Positions 31,647 to 42,146 of a DNA stretch of 64,000 bases are shown here, in pieces. A program made the position numbers and the translations under genes. The stretch lies in assembly GCF_902806685.2 (NCBI RefSeq), contig NC_048538.1, forward strand, positions 14,322,001-14,386,000, given 5' to 3'. Under the pieces are notes generated by a model. The model searched no databases and was not told where the DNA came from. It saw nothing but the letters and a program-made list of their open reading frames with translations. Source of the stretch: Maniola hyperantus (Eukaryota > Arthropoda > Insecta > Lepidoptera > Nymphalidae). Numbering within the stretch: the stretch's first letter is position 1; the number at the start of each line of letters is the position of its first letter.

Positions 31647-32308
31647 AAAAATTTACAAAAAAAATAAAAACCGACTTCGTTACACAAACACTAAAAATTA
31701 AAAAATAATTTTATTTATTACCGAATATATTCTGTATACAAGAGTTAATATAGTTCCATAATAATACTTTTTGGTGCCGGTGCCAATTAGCTTTAGCTGC
31801 GCGAATCGTCTAGACTTCATATTTTTATGGGACTGCACAATGGCACCTCATTGGCACCGACCCCAAAAAATATTATTATGGAACTATATTAACTCTTGTA
31901 TACAGAATATATTCGGTAATAAATAAAATTATTTTTAAATTTTTAGTGTTTGTGTAACGAAGTCGGTTTTTATTTTTTTTGTAAAAAATTTTTATTTCAC
32001 AATTTTTAGTGGCCCCATGGAATTATGCTATGACTGCTTAAAAATCTACTGTTTACTAAGCTATTTCACTGATCGCGAGCAATTTACTCTAATCCGTTGA
32101 GGAGTTCCAGTACCTATCTATCTTCGAAGATGTTCATCAGATCTTCACCAAATTGAAATGGGACCAACTTTGAAGTATACCCTTTCAAACAAAAAAAGAA
32201 TTTTCAAAATCGGTCCAGGTCTTTTCGAGTAATCGGGGAACATACATAAAAAAAAAAAAAGATTCCGACGAATTGAGAACCTCCTCCTTTTTTTGAAGTC
32301 GGTTAAAA
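31647..32308 (-). mobile_element. Fold-back element with AACCGACTTC ends
   Basis: 31647-31994 is a hairpin with arms of about 135 bp (left includes AAAAACCGACTTCGTTACAC and ATATTCTGTATACAAGAG; right is the near-perfect complement), separated by about 80 bp. Downstream, 31995-32308 continues a sequence ending GAAGTCGGTTAAA, so GAAGTCGGTT words mark both the hairpin and the outer right end. GGTGCC words border the loop. Non-coding. Confidence 0.8.
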
Positions 32309-32413
32309 AGGACCTTTATCATTATGATTGTCCTGTGTTTTCTTATGGGTTTGTTCCGTAAGTTTCACAATAATTCTGAAGCAAATTCTACTTGTAAAGC
32401 TTTTTATTGTTAA

Positions 32414-32629
32414 TCTAAATATATAGAAGGGAATGATACTGACTGACTGACTGACCTATCAACGCACATCTCAAACTACCGGACGGATCGGGCTGAAATT
32501 TGGCATACAGCTATTATGACGTAGGCATTCGCTAAGAAAGGATTTTTGAAAGTTCAACCCCTAAGGGCGTGAAATAGGGGTTTGAAATTTGTGTAATCCA
32601 CGCGCACGAAGTTGCGGGCATAAGCTAGT
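32414..32629 (+). mobile_element. Helitron-like element, subfamily B
   Basis: TCTAAATATATAGAAGG start, GACTGACTGACTGAC, CCTATCAACGCACATCTC, and a GGGCATAAGCTAGT end. The hairpin is weakened (CGCGCACGAAGTTGCGG). Confidence 0.75.
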
Positions 32630-32675
32630 ATTACAATAAAATTTAAAGCTAGCCTGAGGTATCTAATTACTGTAC

Positions 32676-32822
32676 AAATACCTCAATAGCTCAACCGATA
32701 AAGGAGTGGACTGAAAACCGAAAGGTCGACGGTTCAAACCCCGCCCGTTGCACTATTGTCGTACCTACTCCTAGCACAAGCCTGACGCTTAGTTGGAGAG
32801 GAAAGGGGAATATTAGTCATTT
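32676..32822 (+). mobile_element. SINE3 copy
   Basis: A-box-like TAGCTCAACCG, B box GGTTCAAACCC, then TTGCACTATTGTCGTACC, GCTTAGTTGGAGAGGAAAG and ATATTAGTCAT. Confidence 0.75.
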
Positions 32823-32849
32823 AACATCGCTAATATTCTTAAAAAAAAA

Positions 32850-33055
32850 AAAAACATGTCCGCGTGGAATAGTGCCAAAAAAGGCTGCGTTACCGCGCTG
32901 GATAGCCCAGACTGATCCGTTGCGCAAATAATTGGTTATTACTTATTATGTGTACACATTTTATAGATACATTTATCAGCCTGTGTTTGTTTATAAGTGT
33001 CGTAGTTTGTGTTAAATTAATGTATTGTATGTGTTCCTAATAAATAAAATAAAAA
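32850..33055 (+). other. Possible element or gene 3' end with poly-A signals
   Basis: After an A run, 24 codons (32858-32931) read CPRGIVPKKAALPRWIAQTD and end at TAA. Then AT-rich sequence leads to AATAAATAAAATAAAA at about 33039. The ending resembles that at 343-355. The product is unrecognised. Confidence 0.25.
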
Positions 33056-33706
33056 ATTACTTTAACTACTATTTCTTGCTACTATATACTTTGCCCCATT
33101 TTGGCACGGTACATATCGACTCTATTGTTTCTAGCAACCTCAATCGCATATCGTGAGCGAATGTTTGCAGATAAAACGTAACAATAAATAACACCATGAT
33201 GTCGACACTGTCTGCTACCGACTCTAACGTATATGTTACGTATAATAATTTATTGTCCCGATCAATATTAGGTTCGAACGATTCGCTGTAAATAGCCGTG
33301 TCATGTGTTACGACTTCTATTTGATCTAATTTGAAATCTGCAATACATATTTCATTACACCTTGTTTAACAATGTTTTACAGTTAAGTACATTTCCCTCT
33401 AATCTTATTCCAGAATATTATGTAGGAAGTCTGTTGTTTCTTATCTGAACGGTATATTATATATTACGTTGGCTAAGTATCTGGACCACCCTCTTGAGCA
33501 TGCGCTATGGTTTATCTTATTTCCTCATGCAAATTATTGCCAATGGGTGCTTTCGTCATTCGATTTAACTTTGAAGTTAGCGGATACGTTAATATTCAAA
33601 CTTGTAATCTTCTGTTTGAATAACTTCAATTCTTTCATTTCTGAATTGTTTCGTATTACTTAAAACTACTTTTTGACTTTTTCTTCAACTACATTTCTTG
33701 TAGATA
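33056..33706. other. Unassigned sequence
   Basis: A 64-codon frame at 33469-33663 has no motif. Confidence 0.4.
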
Positions 33707-33937
33707 CATCCATACATGTCTAACTTTTCGGAGTTATGTTATCACTTGCTTAAACATTGAAGGAAAACATCCAGAAGAAACCTGCATGCCTGAGAGTTCT
33801 TCATAATATTCTCAAAGGTATGTAAGGCTGCCGATCCACTATTGGTTAGTGTAGTACAGGTATGGCTAAACCGTTCTCAATCTGAGAGGAGACTGTGCTC
33901 AATGATTGTGAGATGGCGATGGTGATGATGATATCTA
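33707..33937 (+). mobile_element. SINE1 body without head
   Basis: CTAACTTTTCGGAGTTATG, GGAAAACATC, CTGCATGCCTGAGAGTTCTTC, CTCAATCTGAGAGGAGAC and a GGTGATGATGAT tail in plus orientation. Confidence 0.7.
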
Positions 33938-34667
33938 AAAAAAATTGTTTTATTGAATAAATTGGTCAAGTCAATGACCGACACAGCTAAAATATTATAA
34001 CATGAATTTAAAACTATTTTTCACCCGCAGCTTCATCTAGGCTAGATATAGGCCTAAAGTAAACCTTTTTGTCAATCTTGTTCCCTAATAGATTGTAAGA
34101 ATAAATGAACTCAGATAAGAACATAAAAGTTTTCTGTTATTTCCAACTAAAAGTTAATCTTCACGTTACTCAGCCAAGTTAAATAACACAAAAAGATATA
34201 TAAAAGATTATCTCAAAAGATAAAAAAGATATCCGAGAGATAGTGCCCGTAATCGACTGTAAAATCAATATAGAGGGGGAATCGTGCACAAAGTGGGCGT
34301 TTAACCTTTGGCTGAGGGCGTGCAGCGCAGGCGCATACTGCGCGTCAAACTATCCATCATGGCCACTATCTACGGCAAATTAACCTAATACAGACGCCAC
34401 TGCTGTACTTCGTCCACTTAACTTGACCCCTCTTCCTTTTAACAGAGACAGGGAAGTGAGGACATCTTATGCTGGTCGGTTGTGACTGTTATGAGTGGAA
34501 CTACCCGAATGTGACGTTTACAAATCGCTTGGCATGAGGAACCTCACGGTTTCCAATTTACTTTCTTCTCCTTGACTTTAATATGGGTGACTTCTGTGAG
34601 TTTCGATGTTAACTAAGGTCCTACAATAAATTTTAACTAAAAAAAAAAGCCGCCGCTAAGCGATTTT
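33938..34667. other. Unassigned sequence
   Basis: A TTTTAACAGAGACAG acceptor-like site at about 34437 was not supported by any exon. No repeat recognised. Confidence 0.35.
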
Positions 34668-34762
34668 TATTTATCTGTCTGCAGACTAGCACTTAGCTGC
34701 AATCAGACATGGTGGCATGGTGGTCATGATGCAGCCTAAGATGGAGTGCGCTTGAAGTATGA
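34668..34762 (-). mobile_element. LINE 3' tail fragment (63.1-kb family)
   Basis: CTAGCACTTAGCTGCAATCAG and GATGCAGCCTAAGATGGAG on the plus strand are the complement of the LINE 3' end, with two inserted GGTGGCATGGTGG units. Confidence 0.55.
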
Positions 34763-34783
34763 TTAATGAATTATTTAATCAAC

Positions 34784-35019
34784 TAGCTGATGCCCGCGAC
34801 TTCATTTATTTCATTCTTTTTCATTCATTTTCAGACTTCATTGATTTTTTTAAAAATCCCGTGGGAACTCTTTGATTTTCCGGGATAAAAAGTAGCCTAT
34901 GTCACTCTCCAGGTCTTTATCTATACCCATGCAATAAATCACGTAAATCCGTTGCACCGTTGCGACGTGATTGAAGGACAAACCAACAAACAAACACACT
35001 TTCGCATTTGTAATAAGGG
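34784..35019 (-). mobile_element. Helitron-like subfamily A, full length
   Basis: From ACTAGCTGATGCCCGCGACT to TTGTAATAAGGGTA, including the CAATCACGTCGCAACGG-type block and GTGTGTTTGTTTGTTGG. An extra TTCATTCATTTTCAG stretch lies near the 3' hairpin, which is disrupted. Confidence 0.75.
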
Positions 35020-35449
35020 TACTGAAATAAGGTGTTTATCTATGAAGTAATGATTTCGATAGGTAGGTACTATAGGTACTGCTACCACAGAGCTACTACG
35101 AAATCGCGTTATCGATACGCCAATTATTTATTTACAACAGTAAACATTTATGTAATCACTTTTATGGTACGGCTCCACTATTGGATTCGGTATTCATTCA
35201 AGTTCGAGCAAATGTTACGATACGAGCAGTTCGGCATTAGGCAAATCAATTGGCCGGATTATAATTTTAATAATAATCTGGCTAATTGATTTGCTGATTC
35301 ATGTTTATTACGGATACATATACGGCGAGTGTAAGTTTGGCAATCGAATAGTCGTCCATGTCGTGTATTAGATATTATATCCCGGAAAATAGATGGTTCC
35401 CACGGGATTTATAAAAAACATAGGTAGGTATATCCGCGCCAACCATTCG
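35020..35449. other. Unassigned, with an imperfect hairpin
   Basis: 35241-35293 has 21-bp arms starting GCAAATCAATTGGCCGGAT with two or three mismatches around a 9-11-bp loop. A Helitron-like scrap (TATCCCGGAAAATAGATGG) lies at about 35380. The overlapping 85-codon frame is unrecognised. Confidence 0.45.
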
Positions 35450-35616
35450 GGTAAAGGAAAACATCGTGAGGAATCCTGCATGTTTGAGAATTCTCCATAA
35501 TGTTCTCAAAGGTGTAACAAATCTGCGATTGGCCAGCGACTAAAACCAAAATCCTTCTCATTCTGAGAGGAAAACGGTGCTCTGTAGTGAGCTAGCGATG
35601 TGTTGATCATGATGAT
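35450..35616 (+). mobile_element. SINE1 body fragment
   Basis: GGAAAACATCGTGAGGAATCC, TCCATAATGTTCTCAAAGG, CATTCTGAGAGGAAAAC and a GTTGATCATGATGAT tail. Confidence 0.7.
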
Positions 35617-36020
35617 TCGGGTTAGTATGAATATGCCAAAGGATACGATTGTCGCCGGCGGCCGGCCACACAATTTGCAATATCACGAATCATTTGCCGA
35701 ATCCCGAAAGTGGAACCGAACCCTTAAATGGACCAAAGATTAAATGGATACGAAAAAGCAGAGCAATTAAGGGTATTGTACTAGATTTAAAAGGTAAGCC
35801 GTTGATAAAAGGTTAAGTGTAGGGATAATTAGTGTCGACTTTGGTTATGCAAACGACGATTGCATGATTAACAATCGACCAATTACTCAGTAAAAACAAA
35901 GCGAGAGGTTGAAACAAATGGTAATGTTTATTAGAGACGGAATTATAGCTGGATTAGTAAAAACTACATTTCACTTGCAGCTTCGCCCCCCGCCCACCCG
36001 CTCCGCAGAAAGACGGGAGA
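35617..36020. other. Unassigned sequence
   Basis: Contains a palindromic GCCGGCGGCCGGC at about 35653. Otherwise nothing recognised. Confidence 0.4.
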
Positions 36021-36540
36021 AAAAAACCGGCCAAGTGCGAATCAGACTCGCGCACTGAGGGTTCCGTAGTACAATCGTATTTTATCGACATTTTGCACGA
36101 TAAATCAAAAACTACTTACTTGATACGTTCGTTCAAACCAATTTTCGGTGGAAGTTTGCATGGTAATGTACATCATATATTTTTTTAGTTTTATCATTCT
36201 TTTATTTTCGAAGTTACAGGGGGACGGGGGACGGGGGGGACACACATTTTACCACTTTAGAAGTGTCTCTCGCGCAAACTATTCAGTTTAGAAAAAAATA
36301 ATTATTTGAAACCTCAATATCATTTTTGAAGACATCCGAAGACCACACATATGGGTTTAATGAAAAAAAAATTGAGTTTCAGTTCTAAGTATGGGGAACC
36401 CCAAAATTTATTGTTTTTTTTTTCTATTTTTGTGTAAAAATCATAATGCGGTTCACAGAATACATCTACTTACCAAGTTTCAACAGTATAGCTCTTTTAG
36501 TTTCGGAGAAAAGTGGCTGTGACATACGGACGGACGGACG

Positions 36541-36571
<31 letters not shown>

Positions 36572-36626
36572 ATGACGAATCTATAAGGGTTCCGTTTTTT
36601 GCCATTCGGCTACGGAACCCTAAAAA
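36021..36626 (+). mobile_element. Family A repeat, long variant
   Basis: The ends match family A (AAAACCGGCCAAGTGCGAATC and GGCTACGGAACCCTAAAAA). The interior beyond the first 100 bp is different and includes GGGGGACGGGGGACGGG and a (GGAC)n(AGAC)n tract at 36529-36572. Confidence 0.75.
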
Positions 36627-36905
36627 GGAGAAATTATGCTCACCTTCTCCAGCCTTAGGTATTAAGTGTAAACCTGTGCCGGTTCAACGTCAGGACGTCT
36701 CAGTCGCATCCGATATCCGGGATCCTGAGACACCATATACTTGACGCGGACGGTACCGCTGGGTTTTTAGTGGGTATGCTGAAGGCGGTTAAAAAATTGC
36801 CAGTGAGTCCCACATACCCGTCCCTGATGCTTAATTGCATTTTTACCAACGGACAAAAAAGGTAATGCGAGACACAAGAGTTGCCTATCAATCACTCAGA
36901 AATAG
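36627..36905. other. Unassigned; possible LINE 3' UTR
   Basis: CGCTGGGTTTTTAGTGGGTA with GAGTCCCACATACCCG suggests an interspersed element tail, but I cannot place it. Confidence 0.25.
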
Positions 36906-37230
36906 ATATGGAACATAGTTGAATGGCATCAAGCACTGAGAAGAATTTTGGTGATTGAAGACCAAAGTCCTCGAACAGTGCGTGTAGTCAGCGATGACAT
37001 ATGGATCCGAGACATGTTCGCTAATTATGGGCCTCATATAAGAAAAAGCTCAGAGTCACTCAGCGGGCGATGGAGAGAACTACGCTTGAAGTTTCTCTAC
37101 GTGATCAAATCAGAAATGAGGACCCTGATGTACTATGTCGGTTGCTCTATTTCTCCTACGAATCTCCTCATTCCTAATTTGATCACGTATAGAGAAATTC
37201 CAAGCAAAGGTCTCTCCATCGCCCTTTGAT
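36906..37230. pseudogene. RTE LINE fragment ending in an inverted copy of itself
   Basis: The plus strand carries the CLK(T)KVLEQC, SETW, GPHIRKKLRVTQRAMERT-like region in shifting frames up to about 37125 (GATCAAATCAGAAATGAGG). From 37158 the complement of the same RTE segment follows (CCTCATTCCTAATTTGATCA to GGTCTCTCCATCGCCC). 37067-37213 thus folds into a hairpin with arms of about 52 bp. Confidence 0.7.
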
Positions 37231-37252
37231 TAGCATCAGCCTGAGATCAAGC

Positions 37253-37484
37253 ATTGGTCTGGTGGGAGGGTGCGGCCGTGGCTAGTTACCACCCTACCGG
37301 CAAAGCCGTGTCGCCAAGCGATTTGGCGTTCCGATACGATGCCGTGTAGAAACCAAAGGGGTATGGCTTTAATAAAACCTACTGTACCCCTTCCAGGTTA
37401 GCCCGCATCCATCTTAGATTGCATCATCACTTACCACCAGGTGAGATTGCAGTCAAGGGCTAACTTATACCTGAATAAAAAAGT
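37253..37484 (+). mobile_element. SINE2 body without head
   Basis: TCTGGTGGGAGGGTGCGGCC, TACCGGCAAAGCCGTGTCG, GATGCCGTGTAGAAACCAAA and the CACTT-ACCACC-AGGTG stem-loop (37428-37443), ending CCTGAATAAAA. Confidence 0.8.
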
Positions 37485-37852
37485 CTGTCTAAATCTGAAT
37501 TAGAAATAAGAATAATGTATTCTGGTTTTATAGGAAGAAGATATAAGCAACAAATATTTCATTGATTGGAATTTAGTACATCCTTACCTTCACGTTTTAC
37601 CCCTCCAAATAGGAAAGGGCAGCTATTTCTCCAGAGATAAAATCGCGATATGAGCTTTAATAGTTAGTTAATATCGTGGAAGCTTGCCTTTTCCAAAGTT
37701 CAAACGACTAGGAGAGCAGAGTTACGTAAAGTCATCATGAACTTTCTCGTGGTCGATAAATCAAGTGACAAATTGTAGTCTTCGGTGAAATGTAGATGGA
37801 ATGTTTATATGTATTGAGACTGGGATGAATAAGAGACTACATCATTCATAGC
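37485..37852. other. Unassigned sequence
   Basis: Nothing recognised. Confidence 0.4.
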
Positions 37853-38448
37853 AATAGGGTCTTGCTTGGACTGTAGTAATAAAATGATGTGATTTTTCGT
37901 ATAGCGGTAGTTTATTCATTATTAAAGAGGATGATTAAAAAAAAATCATTTATTTTAACATGAACGTCACGCTATACTGAAGGTGAATAATGACGTGACA
38001 ATCCGCAAACGATTTTTTTTTTTTCAATTTCCGAACATAAAAATAGTAGAGTAATTTCTACGGGAAAAGATTTTTATGTTAAACAATTTTTTTTTTATAA
38101 CAAGCGTAGGTACACCAAATATTTACATTATATTTTTCTCGCCAAACTGGTGAGCCAGTTTGTTGGCGAGCTGGCGCTCCTTAAAAATAACTAGAATCTA
38201 CGTATTAAATTGTAATTATGTATGTAAACTATCTATTATTTAAAATATCTATTTGTCGTTTACGTAGTGTGACTTCATTATTCACTTTCCGTACAGCGCG
38301 GCGTGACGTTAATAATTAATTATTTTAAAAATTAATATAAATCATGATTTTTTTATTATTCTCTTTAACAATGAATTCTAAACCCCATAAACTACCGCTA
38401 TACTAAAAAAAATCACGTTATTTTATTAATACAGTCCAAGACCCTATT
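37853..38448. mobile_element. 596-bp fold-back element
   Basis: Ends AATAGGGTCTTG and CAAGACCCTATT begin inverted arms that stay alignable for about 165 bp: TAGTATAGCGGTAGTTTAT-like, ATTATTAAAGAG-like, ACGTCACGC-like and GTGAATAATGA-like words occur in mirrored order on both sides. The centre has its own hairpin, CTCGCCAAACTGG and CCAGTTTGTTGGCGAG (38138-38170). Long T runs lie in the interior. No coding capacity. Confidence 0.8.
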
Positions 38449-38763
38449 ATGTTAATTGTTCATTTTAGATTAGCAGCTTTCTATTCGTAATCGACAAGAA
38501 TGAGAAAATATTTAGGTACCTATTTCAAAAAGGCTAGCCTTGATTTTGGTTCATCTAACTTTAAAACGGTTGGTTTCAAAGTCTATAACGGACATGCATT
38601 TTTGTGTTTCATAATATTATTTAAATGATAAAGGTACGGAGTAACACCTAGTACAGAGTCTTAATCAGGTAAATCTTTGAAAAGGAAGCGTCTGTCACTT
38701 TTTAACCATGTCGTCGTCTCCATAGGATCGACAAGACGAGGATAAAAATGCAGTAGCGACTTA

Positions 38764-39003
38764 AAAAACCGGTCAAGTGCGGGTAGGATTCGCACACGAA
38801 GGGTTCCATACCTTTCTGTAATGTAACCCCGGTTGAAAAGTTCACGTTTTTTGGATTTTTCCTTTTGTGCTTGTACTATAATTCTAGGTCAACGAGAAGT
38901 ACCCTATAGGTTTTAAATACTTTGACGGGTCTTGACAGACAGAGAACAATGAAATGACGCTATAAGGGTTCCTTTTTTCTCTGGAACTACGGAACCCTAA
39001 AAA
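38764..39003 (+). mobile_element. Family A repeat, short variant
   Basis: AAAAACCGGTCAAGTGCGGG start and CTACGGAACCCTAAAAATG end. The 3' half (TTCTAGGTCAACGAGAAGTA, CTTGACAGACAG) matches the 4711 copy, with the middle deleted. Confidence 0.7.
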
Positions 39004-40334
39004 TGACACCAATCATCAACACGAAGAATCTCAATTGTAAATCAAAAATTCCTAGTTTAGACGATAGAAGGCGAAGAAATAGTGAACAAGTAACATTTTA
39101 TACTTTACATTACAAACTTGTGTTTTACTATCACCGATTTAATTTCTACCGTTTAGTTCATTACCAGTAGATATAATATGGCGTCCACGAGTCCAGTGCG
39201 TACCGTTAATAAATATCATCTCAATATACTATATAATATACCTTATTTACCATACAATAAAGACTATATTACGATGGTGTTTAGCTTATGTGATCACTAT
39301 TCCTCGACTTCCTATGACAGAAAGTAGCCAGGGGCATTCGAGATGATACGATTGCAACATAATCCCTATAATTCCATAATAGATTTCAGACGCAGAGCTA
39401 TAATGAAGAAATCTATTAAGCCTCTCAACACTGAGGTAATAGCGTAATAGACTGAAACATAACACAGGAATCTGTACAACAAAGTATAGACTATGGTTTA
39501 AATGTGAGTCATGAATTTGATGTAAGAGTAAATTATTGTAAATTCGTATGAAGATAACAGCATAATAATATCTAGGTAGGTAAGTATGAACTTACGTTCT
39601 ATACGAATTATTGATTTCATAAGCTTTAAAAAATACATGTTATTATTTATTGAAAAACGTAATCGATATGTATGTCACGCTTTAAATTATTACTGAATTA
39701 ATAAAATCATATTATTATGACCAAAGTTCTTGCACAAAAAAGTAAGTTAACTGAAAACGTCAATCAAAAAAACATAGCCCACATTTTTTGACATAATTTC
39801 CTCAAAAAAAAAGACATCAATATCAATTAAATTACATACAATTACACAACTACTGACTGACGTGTCAATTTAATACAATTACACGGCGCAAAACTTTATA
39901 AACTATAATAGCCTTTGTCATAAGCGATTAAAGGCTATAATCCGTTGCACGAGTAGCTTCATCCTGGCATTTAACCGGTAGAGTCGAGTGATCAATGTAA
40001 TAACAAACACCAGATAAGGCGAATATCGATTTATAAGCTCTTACGTCACGCCGCGAATGATTCGATCAATCTCGTCTAGTCACGAAGCCAGTTTATCTTC
40101 CTATAAAAGCTAATACGTCCTTAAATTGACGTGAATGATATTAGCCGGGCTGGCACGAGGAAGGACTCGATCTTCACTTGTTACACATCTTGCAGTAGGG
40201 TTGCCAGTACCCTAGAAAAACAAAACAAAAAAACGAATCTCAGTGTGCTTAAAATAACGTGGTTTTCTTTCCGGATCTCTGAGATTAGTAAGTATACTAT
40301 GAACACTGAACACTTTAAAATTGTTTATTACTTA
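39004..40334. other. Unassigned AT-rich sequence
   Basis: A Helitron-like scrap (GACAGAAAGTAGCC) occurs at about 39317. A 94-codon frame from 40131 runs into the following Helitron copy and is not a gene. Confidence 0.4.
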
Positions 40335-40462
40335 CTAGATGATATCCGCAACTTCACCCGTGTGGGTAAAGGTTTTTTCAAAATCCTGTGGGAACTTCTT
40401 GATTTTCCGGGATAAAAAGTAGCCTATGTCAGTCTCCGGGATGCAAACTATTTCTATACCCA
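40335..40462 (-). mobile_element. Helitron-like subfamily A, 3' half
   Basis: ACTAGATGATATCCGCAACT, AATCCTGTGGGAACTTCTTG, TTTTCCGGGATAAAAAGTAGCC and GTCTCCGGGATGCAAAC on the minus strand. Confidence 0.65.
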
Positions 40463-40726
40463 TAATAAATAATCAGATGGGATTTTAAGGGCCTTGGAAA
40501 CAAAACAGGTAAAGTAAAATAGAATAATTTTGAGAAAATATTAACGCTAGAGCTTGTATGCCTGTACTTTGTAACGTAGTCTCCTCCATTTTCTAGTGTT
40601 GACAGCCCTAACTAGATACATCAATTTGTGACAATGTGTTGTAATATTGTACACGATTGTCATGCAGCACCATTTGTTGATTCAATTTTCGAGACACGCG
40701 TAAATTGCAACTTGTTAGGACTAGTC

Positions 40727-40858
40727 TATTACATATATAGTACGCGACAGATCGAAATGGCAATCGGGGAGGGAACGGCCCGCACACCCGCACAGCCCCC
40801 GCGCTTACCCGGTGCCGGAGCGGGCAAACGTGGGTGACGTGGCGGAGCGTCCCCGCTG
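40727..40858 (+). repeat. GC-rich interspersed repeat (ACGCGACAGATCGA family)
   Basis: TACATATATAGTACGCGACAG leads into a stretch of roughly 70% GC (GGGAACGGCCCGCACACCCG, CCCGGTGCCGGAGCGGGC). Short pieces occur at about 22650 (reverse) and 28900. The open frames on both strands are composition artefacts. Confidence 0.5.
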
Positions 40859-40916
40859 TTCATCTTTTAATTCTTTCCCTTATTAATCTGGATTAAGATA
40901 TAGTTGTGAGCCTGTA

Positions 40917-41164
40917 TCTATATATATAAAAGGAGAAGGTGACTGACTGACTGACTGACTGACTGACTGACTGACTGACTGACTGATCTATCAACGCACA
41001 GCTCAAACTACTGGATGGATCGGGCTGAAATTTGGCATGCAGATAGCTATTATGACGTAGGCATCCGCTAAGAAAGGATTTTTGAAAATTCAACTCCTAA
41101 GGGGGTTAAATAGAGGTTTGAAATTTTGTAGTCCATGCGGACGAAGTCGCGAGCATAAGCTAGT
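40917..41164 (+). mobile_element. Helitron-like subfamily B with expanded (GACT)n
   Basis: TCTATATATATAAAAGGAG start, 11 GACT units (40941-40985), ATCTATCAACGCACAGCTC, GGGGGTTAAATAGAGG, hairpin region and GAGCATAAGCTAGT end. Confidence 0.85.
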
Positions 41165-41472
41165 CGTCAATAAGATCTCTAGAGCCCTACAAGGCAGAAG
41201 ATTCTTCAATATCACAAAACTTCCTGGCAAGCCCACCCGAAGTTCGATTTACTTGCAATGCTTCTCTTCTTTTATATTTGCTATCGTCACAAATCAATCC
41301 CAACACTTATTAAATAACATTACCATTTATACCGAACAATTTGACTACTTTGTAGGATATATCCTGTGTCGTCAATAACATCTCTAGAGCCCTACAGGTC
41401 TAAAGGTTCTTGATTGCCTCAAAACTTCCTGGCAAACCCGCCCAAAGTGTGAATTTACTTGCAATTTGCAAC
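41163..41472 (+). repeat. Direct tandem duplication, period 205 bp
   Basis: GTCGTCAATAAGATCTCTAG at 41163 and GTCGTCAATAACATCTCTAG at 41368 open two units. Each continues with GAGCCCTACA, AAAACTTCCTGGCAA(A/G)CCC and TTTACTTGCAAT over about 100 bp. The first unit begins exactly at the 3' end of the Helitron-like copy. Confidence 0.7.
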
Positions 41473-42146
41473 AATGTAACGCCAAGATGAGCGAGCATTC
41501 AATTTTATGATTATTACCGACGCGACGGTCGTAATTTACTGTTTCGTATGTATTTATTGCAGGCTCCTTACAAATTGTGAAGAATTTTCATGTAAATATT
41601 TAAATGTTCTTTTTTATGATTGCAATAAATAGTTTTCTCAGTTATTTTACTCTACGACGTAAAGGAAACTAATAAATACTCGAAAAAGAATGAGTTTTCT
41701 GAAAATTTAGGTGGTGATGTCTGCTACATTTCAATTAAAAAAAGAAATGAGAGAAAAATATTGTGTGATAAACGATACGTAGCCACACCGTGAGACATAA
41801 TATTATCGATATTATTTCCATCGGTCTGTCCTTTACAGTCCATCGTTTGACCGATTTTGACTTTGGTACAAAGATATAGACATGTGTCCGCTATAGCTTA
41901 ACTTAACTGAAAACCGCTGCCGTGCCTATAGCGTACCATAGCGTTATTGTCGTAGCTAGCAACGGTTTTCAGCTAACATCTATGACGAACCACCTGACAA
42001 CGCAACGCTGCCAACTGGCAACTGACAATGCATTGTTTGGTTTTTTGGTTACTAGAAACGCAATAATTATGCCTTCTCTTTCTTTCTTTCACTGAAAGCT
42101 GAGAAGGAGCGGTTATTGGCTACCGGCTTAGTAACTAAGAACTTGG
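41473..42146. other. Unassigned; inverted GAAAACCGCTGCCG/CAACGGTTTTCAGC words
   Basis: TTAACTGAAAACCGCTGCCG (about 41902) and AGCAACGGTTTTCAGCTAAC (about 41958) form a loose inverted pair 40 bp apart. No gene. Confidence 0.4.

Noticed and set aside
34430..34620. Splice acceptor and exon after TTTTAACAGAGACAG
   Set aside because: No open frame or donor follows that would make a coherent exon.
40941..40985. CRISPR-like array of regular repeats
   Set aside because: It is a simple (GACT)n microsatellite inside a Helitron-like element, with no spacers; the genome is eukaryotic.
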